NCBI GenBank assembly: GCA_902489775.1
Contig: CABUBH010000024.1
Span: 1 to 32,723, forward strand
Reading direction: 5' to 3'
DNA from: an uncultured Collinsella sp.
Lineage (GTDB): Bacteria; Actinomycetota; Coriobacteriia; Coriobacteriales; Coriobacteriaceae
DNA: 32,723 bases
The position numbers were made by a program, and so were the translations under genes. The notes beneath the pieces were generated by a model, which saw only the letters and a program-made list of their open reading frames with translations, was not told the origin of the DNA and searched no databases. Shown here in pieces: positions 26,718-32,723 of the stretch. How positions within the stretch are numbered: the stretch's first letter is position 1; the number at the start of each line of letters is the position of its first letter.

Positions 26718-28562
26718 CTAGGCCTCCTTGGTCGTAGAAATAGAAGCGGACGATACTTCGACAGGTCCGCTAAAAGTACGGGCAGCTGCGGCTCCACCGG
26801 CAAGCGGAGTCGCCATCTGGGCTTTTGTGCGTCGTGATGCCGAAACGGGAAGTTCACAGGCAAAGCCCATCGCAAGCAAAAACCACGTAAGCGTATAGGT
26901 TGCAACCAGAGCGGCAACAAGGCCGCCCATCACGGCGCGTTGGGAAAACACGCTACATGCAGCCACAACCAGCACCGGAACCTCGCAGGCAGAAAGCGCA
27001 AGCACACCCTGCAGGAAGCCCGAGCGCCGATCGCGCGCAAGTGCCCCCGCGGCAACGCCGGCTATGCCTGGTAGCGCCAACGCCAGTGCGGCAATAATAC
27101 CCGGTAGCGACCCAGACCACACGAGCGATCCCAAAGTCGCCGTCACGCGAGCGCCCGACGCCAGCAGCGCGGCCGAAACCACGACCACAGCCCAAACCAC
27201 GCCACAGACGACCGCCGCGCCGACCATCAGCGCGCGACGAACCGCGCGGCCGGACGCATCCATGGGGCACGGCGTGAGCGGCTCGCCGCGGAGCGAACGA
27301 CCGACATTTTGCGCATAGTGGTCACAAAACGCCGAGAGCGCCGCCTCGACCGCCACCGGCTCGGGACGATCTTTTTGATGACTGGACAGACAGGCCATCA
27401 CCACATCGAACAGCTGGGCATCGACAAACGCCAGCGCATCGCGTAGCTCCTCGGAATCCGGCTCAAGCCCCAACTGCTGGGCCTGCTCAGCCGCGGCGAG
27501 CGCCACATCGGGCTCACGACGAAGCAGCTGAGTCAAATCGCAACCGGGCGCATGGGCACCAATGGGATAGTCGGGCCGCGTGTCCATCTTGAGACGGTAG
27601 GGGCTGGCGATGTCGCGCGTCTTTTTGCGCGAACCCGAGGTGCCCGAAGTGCTCGACGCAGCTTCGTATGGCGCGACGCCGGCAATGAGCTCGTAAACCG
27701 TGCTTGCCGCGGCATAGACGTCGATCGCCGGCGACATACGCAAAGCGCGCAGGTCGGGAATATCGTCGGTGAGCATCTCGGGCGGAGCGTAGGCCACCGT
27801 CGCGCGACGCAGCGTGGCATAGCGCTCGGTAAAGGATGCCTTGCCGCCGGTACCGGCCACGGCCGACGCAGGCTCGAGCGCCAGCGACGAGCCAAAGTCG
27901 ATCAGGCACAGGTCAAAGGTGCCCTCGGCAAGCTGCCGGTCAAGCGGTAGACGCGCCGTGCGCACCATAATATTAGCGGGCGAGATATCGCGATGGACAA
28001 AGCCCTCCCCCACCAGGCTCATGCGGCAGAGCAGGTCGAACAGGTCGCGCCCCAAGCGCGCCGCCACAAGCGGCGATAGGCGGCCGGCATCGTCCACGGC
28101 AAAGCGCGAGCGCAAGCGGGCGAGCGTCTCGCCCTCGACCCATTCCATGACAATTGCAGGCACACCGTCAACCTCGCCCCAGCCATAGAGGCGGGGAAAG
28201 CCCTTAAGGCCCGAAAGGGCGCGATGGCATTCATATTCCTCGCGAAATGCCGCTTTGAACTTGGCGACCAGCGCCTCATGGGCGGCATCGTCGTCAAACT
28301 CATCGCGCGTCGGCAAGATGAGCTGTTTGAGTGCTACGGCCTCGCCTTGGGCGTTGACGGCACGCGTCACGCGGCCGATACCGCCACGGCGCATGGTGGC
28401 ATCGTCGGCAAACAGTATCGTAAAACGACGCAGATAGGCAGGCAGTTCGTCCTGACCGAGCGCAATGGCCGGCTCAAACCCGTCGACACGCGCCAGGCGC
28501 AGGCCGACCATGGGATCGCGACCGAGCGATTGTGGTGTGGTGGATGCAAGATCGGTCATCAT
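26718..28562 (-). CDS. Membrane-bound Ser/Thr protein kinase
   Basis: Protein of 614 residues. The kinase domain (about 45-415) shows a degenerate glycine loop GGIGRV (60-65), VALKQL with Lys79, HRDISPANIM (190-199, Asp192), DFGSS (222-226), APPEM (259-263) and DVYAAAS (281-287), so it should be active. A Ser/Lys-rich insert lies near 302-318. Four helices follow at about 444-469, 483-508, 518-538 and 545-567; unlike PknB kinases there is no extracellular PASTA sensor. The start codon overlaps the stop of the upstream gene by four bases, with a second ATG directly after. It forms an operon with an anchored surface protein and an FHA protein, which suggests one phospho-signalling unit. Confidence 0.88.
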   Translation of the reverse strand: MMTDLASTTPQSLGRDPMVGLRLARVDGFEPAIALGQDELPAYLRRFTILFADDATMRRGGIGRVTRAVNAQGEAVALKQLILPTRDEFDDDAAHEALVAKFKAAFREEYECHRALSGLKGFPRLYGWGEVDGVPAIVMEWVEGETLARLRSRFAVDDAGRLSPLVAARLGRDLFDLLCRMSLVGEGFVHRDISPANIMVRTARLPLDRQLAEGTFDLCLIDFGSSLALEPASAVAGTGGKASFTERYATLRRATVAYAPPEMLTDDIPDLRALRMSPAIDVYAAASTVYELIAGVAPYEAASSTSGTSGSRKKTRDIASPYRLKMDTRPDYPIGAHAPGCDLTQLLRREPDVALAAAEQAQQLGLEPDSEELRDALAFVDAQLFDVVMACLSSHQKDRPEPVAVEAALSAFCDHYAQNVGRSLRGEPLTPCPMDASGRAVRRALMVGAAVVCGVVWAVVVVSAALLASGARVTATLGSLVWSGSLPGIIAALALALPGIAGVAAGALARDRRSGFLQGVLALSACEVPVLVVAACSVFSQRAVMGGLVAALVATYTLTWFLLAMGFACELPVSASRRTKAQMATPLAGGAAAARTFSGPVEVSSASISTTKEA

Positions 28563-29464
28563 AGGGCAAGCGCCGCCACGTTATTGTTGAAGTTACCGAG
28601 CGCGACGTCATCATCGCCGTAATGGCCGACCCATTGACATAGGTTGGTGTAACAGCCCCACAGATTGGCATACTGCTGATACCACTTTGACCGGGGCGAG
28701 AATGTCTGACGACCGAACTCGGCTCGAATGACAAACATCTCCCCGACCAGGCTGTCGCACGGCCTGGGATCTCCCGTAGAGTTATAGGTCGAAACCACGT
28801 CATTGGCACGAGAAACATAGCCGTCGAGCATGTTGTACTTGGCCACAAGCCAACTGTGAATGCTCTCTTCCTCAGCAGCGGAAAGGCCACCGGAGTTTGC
28901 ATCGTTGTCAGTGTTGCCGCCCGTCGAGGCGCCATTTCCAGACCCTCCGACAGAGGAACCCAACCCAGAACCGCCGCCCGAACTCGGCGAATCCGAGCCG
29001 GAGCCAGAAGTATCCGAGCTACCGGGCTTTCCGGACTGCTGGGCGTCCTGTTCCTTCTGCTGCTCGACCTTATTCACCGTTGCCGCCACGCTATTGTTGG
29101 ACAACCGATCGATGATCTTGGTGTTGGTGAGCACGATGGTTTTGCCATTAGCAAGCGTGACTTCGTTGTCCGGAGCCTCGGCGCCGTCCGCATCGTCGGT
29201 GCCAAACACAATATGCGCGACCACACTTGCCCAAGCATATCCAGTCGTGGTACCCAGATCACTTTTGACCTCATGCCCCACGCGCGGTTCGCGTGCGGTA
29301 TGCGCCTGCATCATGGACGGCACGGTCATGCCATAGGCAGAAACGCCAGCTATGACCAGCACCAGCGAGCAAGACAGCAGTGCGTACGCCCGCGGCGCCA
29401 AGCCCAGTCGGCGCCGCATGCGCACCGCGGCGCCGCGCTTTGTCTGAGTGCCACCGGGCCGCAT
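28559..29464 (-). CDS. Membrane-anchored extracytoplasmic protein with Ser/Gly linker
   Basis: Protein of 301 residues, family not recognised. A basic N terminus leads into one membrane helix (about 27-47). The outside part has a first segment with EVTLANGKTIVLTNTKIIDRL (split here only by reading: residues 101-121), a flexible Ser/Gly/Asp linker (147-193) and a C-terminal domain with three Cys (236, 271, 276) and many aromatic residues, such as KWYQQYANLWG. The ATG at 29464 follows GGAGGAG; the open frame extends 31 codons further upstream across a terminator-like hairpin and is rejected. First gene of the kinase-FHA operon, so it might sense an external cue for the kinase or be its partner. 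Confidence 0.75.
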   Translation of the reverse strand: MRPGGTQTKRGAAVRMRRRLGLAPRAYALLSCSLVLVIAGVSAYGMTVPSMMQAHTAREPRVGHEVKSDLGTTTGYAWASVVAHIVFGTDDADGAEAPDNEVTLANGKTIVLTNTKIIDRLSNNSVAATVNKVEQQKEQDAQQSGKPGSSDTSGSGSDSPSSGGGSGLGSSVGGSGNGASTGGNTDNDANSGGLSAAEEESIHSWLVAKYNMLDGYVSRANDVVSTYNSTGDPRPCDSLVGEMFVIRAEFGRQTFSPRSKWYQQYANLWGCYTNLCQWVGHYGDDDVALGNFNNNVAALAL

Positions 29465-29478
29465 GCGTTCTCCTCCAA

Positions 29479-29504
29479 CAAAAACACGCCGCTCGGGAGC
29501 GGCG
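29479..29504 (-). terminator. Hairpin with T-tract just before the kinase operon
   Basis: CGCCGCT/AGCGGCG (29504-29487 on the minus strand, 4-base loop) followed by GTGTTTTTG. Its T-tract is directly followed by the GGAGGAG ribosome site of the gene at 29464. It could end recR transcription or act as an attenuator of the kinase operon. Confidence 0.6.
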
Positions 29505-29709
29505 CATTCATTCGAATCCATATTTGAGTGTATCAGCGAACCCAAAAGGTTGCGCAACGAATGGGCAAATTAAGGATGCGAGTGGAAGCATCCATGCGAT
29601 AAGCGGATACAAAGCATCTTTGTTGCACAACAAACTTACAGTCGCACGGGAAAATTATGACTACCCCGTGCGTCGCGAGGAAAACATACGGCAGGAGCAG
29701 GCTCGCCAC

Positions 29710-30306
29710 CTAAATCGTGCGACGGGCCTCGATGGCGCGGCCAAGCGTAAGCTCGTCGGCATACTCCAGGTCGCCGCCCACGGGCAGGCCGCTCGCCAGA
29801 CGCGATACCTCGACGCCCAACGGCTTGATGGTACGGGCCAGATAGCTCGCCGTGGTCTCGCCCTCAATATTGGGGTTGGTGGCGATGATGACCTCGTGGA
29901 TGTCCTCGTGGCCCAAGCGTGCCAGCAGCTCGCGAATGTGCAGCTGCTCGGGGCCAATCTTGTCCATGGGACTGATCACGCCGCCCAATACGTGGTAGAG
30001 ACCGTGGTAGCTGCCAGTGCGCTCGATCGCCTGGACATCGCGCGGCTCGCCCACCACGCAAATGCGAGTGGTGTCGCGCATCGAATCCTGACAGATGGAG
30101 CACTCGTCGGCCGTGGCGTAGTTAAAGCAACGGCTGCAAAAGTGGACCTCCTGCTTGACCTCCAGGATGGCCTCGGCCAGGCGGCGGGCCTCCTCGGCGT
30201 CAGCCTCCAACAGGTAATAGGCGATGCGCTGGGCCGACTTGGGACCAATGCCCGGCAGACGGCCCAGCTCATCGAGCAGTTTTTGCAGACTGTGATTCGC
30301 ACTCAT
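29710..30306 (-). CDS. recR: Recombination mediator RecR
   Basis: Protein of 198 residues, the usual RecR length. With RecF/RecO it helps load RecA at single-strand gaps. Visible are the helix-hairpin-helix LPGIGPKSAQRIAYYLL (17-33), the zinc finger CSRC...CSIC (Cys57, 60, 69, 72) and the TOPRIM region with CVVGEPRDVQAIE and NPNIEGETTA. It starts 13 bases after the ybaB stop without a clear ribosome site, so it is probably coupled to ybaB translation. An 8-bp stem (29643-29650 with 29665-29672) lies just past its stop. Confidence 0.97.
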   Translation of the reverse strand: MSANHSLQKLLDELGRLPGIGPKSAQRIAYYLLEADAEEARRLAEAILEVKQEVHFCSRCFNYATADECSICQDSMRDTTRICVVGEPRDVQAIERTGSYHGLYHVLGGVISPMDKIGPEQLHIRELLARLGHEDIHEVIIATNPNIEGETTASYLARTIKPLGVEVSRLASGLPVGGDLEYADELTLGRAIEARRTI

Positions 30307-30319
30307 ATATATGCGTGTC

Positions 30320-30640
30320 TTAGAACGGCATGCCCGGGATGTTGAGGCCGCCGGTGATGGCGCCCATCTGCTTGTTGGCGAGCTCGTTGACGCCGCGGAC
30401 GGCCTCGTTGACGGCAGCCATGATCATGTCCTGCAGCACATCGACGTCCTCGGGATCGAGGGCATCGGGATCGATGGTGAGGTTGACGAGCTCCATCTCG
30501 CCGTTAACGGTCACCTTGACCATGCCGCCGCCGGCAGAGGCGTCGACGGTCTGGGACTTGAGGTTCTCCTGCGCGGCGGCAAGCTGCTCCTGCATCTTGC
30601 GAGCCTGCTTCATCATCTGCTGCATGTTCATACCGGCCAT
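30320..30640 (-). CDS. ybaB: YbaB/EbfC nucleoid-associated protein
   Basis: Protein of 106 residues matching the YbaB/EbfC family in length and layout: a charged helical N terminus (MMKQARKMQEQLAAAQENL), a central beta part with GGGMVKVTVNG, and the LTIDPDALDPEDVDVLQDM helix. Family members are dimers that bind DNA without strong sequence preference. AAAGGAG lies before the ATG at 30640. It is followed by recR as in most bacteria; dnaX, normally directly upstream, is displaced here by an opposite-strand gene. Confidence 0.95.
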   Translation of the reverse strand: MAGMNMQQMMKQARKMQEQLAAAQENLKSQTVDASAGGGMVKVTVNGEMELVNLTIDPDALDPEDVDVLQDMIMAAVNEAVRGVNELANKQMGAITGGLNIPGMPF

Positions 30641-30802
30641 GATGGCTCCTTTACGTGCGGCCGCACGCCGAGCTGCAAGGGCAGCCGGAGCACGGCAGGA
30701 CTTTCAAACTCAAAAATCGTACCACGGCGCGAGGCCAGCGAGCGGGGCGGACACGCCACCTCAGTCGATATACATGTCCTCCAATACAAACCGCACGCAA
30801 AG

Positions 30803-30837
30803 ATTATGCAAGGTCGAATTATGCAAGGCTGCATAAT
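30803..30837. promoter_or_regulatory. ATTATGCA operator-like cluster
   Basis: ATTATGCA occurs at 30803-30810 and 30818-30825 (15-base period) and as the exact inverse TGCATAAT at 30830-30837, so the last two form an 8-bp dyad with a 4-base spacer. The arrangement in a divergent promoter region suggests a binding site for a dimeric regulator. Confidence 0.5.
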
Positions 30838-30939
30838 ATCGCACACTCAATCTAGTAGAGCCGAATCCGGCATTTCATGTGTGCCACTAAATAGCTAAAT
30901 GCCGAACCGCTGCTCGAGGCGGCGCACATGGCGGCAGGG

Positions 30940-30945
30940 TATAAT
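30940..30945 (+). promoter_or_regulatory. TATAAT -10 box of the gene at 30980
   Basis: A perfect -10 hexamer 35 bases upstream of the start codon; the -35 region is GC-rich and not recognisable. Transcription would begin near 30952. Confidence 0.4.
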
Positions 30946-30979
30946 TTGATTGTCATAGATAGCAATTTGGAGGTGCCCC

Positions 30980-31453
30980 ATGAATGCCCCCGACGCGCTC
31001 CAAAACATCCGCTCAAAACACCCCGCTCTATATTTGGTTATCTATCTCTTTGCCGGCTGGGCATTGCTGGTTGTCGTCGCCCACGCTATAGCCTTTGGAG
31101 CAGAACTGTTAGTAGCCAGCTCGGACCAGCCCGCCGTCAAATGGGAAGCGACCGATGAGTGCACCGACGGAACCCGAACCATTTACTACAACAGCCCGTC
31201 CCTCTACCAGGAGTTCAAGGTCAAGATAGAGGACGCCAAGATTGTCGATGCCGAGCCAGGCGTTTATTTGACAATCGGAGCAACCGTCAACGCCGAACAA
31301 GTCGAGTACACGGACAGCCATGCGACGTATCGCATCGACCTCAGCATCCTAGGCCGACCGTCACGCACTTGTCTGCTCGAATGCGATATACGCGGCACCA
31401 CGTTGCACATGTCCGAAATACAGATGCGCCCGGACAAAGAGACCTCTTCTTGA
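30980..31453 (+). CDS. Small membrane-anchored protein of unknown function
   Basis: Protein of 157 residues with no recognised family. One membrane helix (about 17-45) follows a short N terminus. The outer part of about 110 residues is predicted mostly beta, with three Cys (61, 130, 134) and many charged residues. GGAGGT stands seven bases before the ATG at 30980 and a TATAAT box 35 bases upstream. It is inserted on the opposite strand between ybaB and dnaX and ends 21 bases from the dnaX stop, convergently. Codon use is slightly less GC-biased than dnaX. It may be a recent gain in this lineage. Confidence 0.7.
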   Translation: MNAPDALQNIRSKHPALYLVIYLFAGWALLVVVAHAIAFGAELLVASSDQPAVKWEATDECTDGTRTIYYNSPSLYQEFKVKIEDAKIVDAEPGVYLTIGATVNAEQVEYTDSHATYRIDLSILGRPSRTCLLECDIRGTTLHMSEIQMRPDKETSS

Positions 31454-31474
31454 GCAGTATACCCGCCTGCGCAG

Positions 31475-32723
31475 CTACTCCACCGGCTTGAAGATGGTGG
31501 CCTGACCGAAGACGTTGCGGATGAGGTCTTTGGCCTCGTCCTCGGTCTGCGGGATGCTCGGGGCTGCGCCCTGATGGCCGAAGGGGCTGCCGGCACCGGG
31601 GTTGGACTCCCAGGGAGCCGCGGGGGCATCGTCGCTTGCGGGGGCCGCGGATGCCGCTACAGCGGACTTGGGCGCGGGCGTCGCACCCGGCACGTCGAAC
31701 GGAGGAAGATCGTCCCCGCTCGCATCGCCGGCAAAGCCGCCGACCATGGCGTCGTCGTAGGGCACCTGCTCGGATTCCCACGGCGCGGACTGCGCGACAG
31801 GCTGAGCCTTGGGGGCAGCCGAGCGCTCGGGTGCACGGGGTGCGGGCTCGGTCGGGAGCTTACCCGTGGCAGGAGCACCGGCGGGGTTGTCGGAGCGTAG
31901 CCAGGGGGCTTTGCCCAGGTCAGACGACTTGGGCGCGGGCGAGACGGGCTTGGGCGCGGGTGTCGGAGCAGCCGGTTTGGGCGCCGCGGGCTTAGGCGCC
32001 GACGGGGTCGATGCCGCCACCGGTGCCGCTTGCTGCTGCGACGCGCTGGCGCTCGAGGACACAGGGGCCGCCGAGGACACGGGTTGCGGGTCCGCAGATG
32101 CCGCAGCCCGTGCAGATGGAGAATGCTCCTCATGTTGAGGAGCCGGCGTGCCACCCCCATCCAGGACATAGTCGACGGTACGACGACCGAAGACCGCGCA
32201 GACCGTCGGCAGGACCACCGACTGCGTATCGGCGCGACCGAGCATCTTAATGGCAAAAGTCGAACCCGCGGGGAACGAGACCGTGAGCTTGGAGCCGTCG
32301 TCGGCCGTGGCGCGGGCGTTGAGCAAAAGCCCTGCGTAGGAAGCCTGACGCGCCTTGACACGCTCGACAACCTCGGCCCATTTGCGCTGGAGCTCGCCGG
32401 CATCCTCGACCGCGGGTGTCTCGGCAGCACCGGCGGCGGCAACCTGGGCGCCATTGTTGGACTGGGGCTTAGGTGCCGGAGCGGTGGCAGACGCGGGGGC
32501 CGCAACGGGCCGAGGCGCCGGAGCCGGCGCAGGCTGAGGTGCAGGCGCTGCAGACTCGGAAGCTGACACGGACGCAGAACGGGGAGCAGGCTGGGCAGCC
32601 GGAACAGCAGCGCCGCGGTCCCAAGGCATGCCACCCTGATGCGCGGACGTAGCAGCACGGGCGCCCGAAATGAGCGTCGGCTGTTGGGCAGCAGCGGATA
32701 CGGATGCGGCAGGCGCGGCAGCC
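31475..32723 (-). CDS. dnaX: DNA polymerase III subunit gamma/tau, 3' part
   Basis: Open to the window edge, so the N-terminal ATPase part is missing; 415 residues are visible. Most is low-complexity, rich in Ala, Pro and Ser (for example APAPAPRPVAAPASA), as in the tau linker of GC-rich bacteria. Within it lies a folded block (LQRKWAEVVERVKARQASYA to FGRRTVDYVL) like the tau domain that contacts the polymerase, and the end DLIRNVFGQATIFKPVE. The call rests on this layout and on ybaB and recR next door. Tau holds the polymerase and clamp loader together at the fork. Confidence 0.8.
   Translation of the reverse strand, partial: AAAPAASVSAAAQQPTLISGARAATSAHQGGMPWDRGAAVPAAQPAPRSASVSASESAAPAPQPAPAPAPRPVAAPASATAPAPKPQSNNGAQVAAAGAAETPAVEDAGELQRKWAEVVERVKARQASYAGLLLNARATADDGSKLTVSFPAGSTFAIKMLGRADTQSVVLPTVCAVFGRRTVDYVLDGGGTPAPQHEEHSPSARAAASADPQPVSSAAPVSSSASASQQQAAPVAASTPSAPKPAAPKPAAPTPAPKPVSPAPKSSDLGKAPWLRSDNPAGAPATGKLPTEPAPRAPERSAAPKAQPVAQSAPWESEQVPYDDAMVGGFAGDASGDDLPPFDVPGATPAPKSAVAASAAPASDDAPAAPWESNPGAGSPFGHQGAAPSIPQTEDEAKDLIRNVFGQATIFKPVE

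Larger units (their letters stand above)
30641..30979. other. Divergent intergenic region between ybaB and the plus-strand gene
   Basis: 339 bases without a gene. It must hold promoters for ybaB-recR (leftward) and for the gene at 30980 (rightward). It contains the ATTATGCA cluster at 30803-30837 and a TATAAT at 30940-30945, listed separately. Confidence 0.5.

Overview
The window looks like chromosomal DNA of a GC-rich, anaerobic, Gram-positive-type bacterium. I would place it in the Coriobacteriia, most likely Collinsella or a close relative. The reasons are strong GC-ending codon use in most genes, clean AGGAGG-type ribosome sites, a one-piece pyruvate:ferredoxin oxidoreductase, LytS/LytTR two-component pairs, a carbamate kinase and a dnaX-ybaB-recR region. 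The taxonomic call rests on protein resemblance from memory and was not searched.

Layout. Positions 183-8797 (all minus strand) hold a small metallophosphoesterase; a glycosyltransferase, LytS-like sensor kinase and LytTR regulator run; an Atg22/UMF1-like MFS permease; a zinc-dependent phospholipase C-like protein; and a second LytS/LytTR pair paralogous to the first. Positions 8910-11770 hold an amidohydrolase and an APC-type amino acid permease. A membrane-anchored C39-like cysteine peptidase (12125-13126, plus strand) separates them from a carbamate kinase (13431-14393). Next come a palindrome-rich intergenic block and the 1179-residue nifJ (15049-18588).

Positions about 19.5-25.6 kb form an accessory island that is visibly more AT-rich and less biased in codon use than its surroundings. 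It is bracketed by two diverged direct copies (about 530 bp each) of the 3' end of an FHA-domain gene. Inside are a SPASM radical SAM peptide maturase, two tiny related Cys/Asp-rich precursor peptides (67 and 59 residues), a 35-residue one-helix membrane peptide, an IS110-like transposase remnant, an ABC exporter on the opposite strand, and a decayed class I methyltransferase. The Cys-X2-3-Asp spacing in the precursors suggests a ranthipeptide-like (Cys-to-Asp thioether) RiPP. This is the most interesting system in the window.

Right of the island (minus strand), an operon encodes an anchored extracytoplasmic protein, a membrane Ser/Thr kinase and the full-length FHA protein, a plausible phospho-signalling unit. 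The window ends with recR, ybaB and the 3' part of dnaX. An unrelated plus-strand membrane-protein gene interrupts this usually compact replication/repair cluster between ybaB and dnaX.

No rRNA, tRNA or CRISPR array was recognised. The first 182 bases contain no gene I can support.
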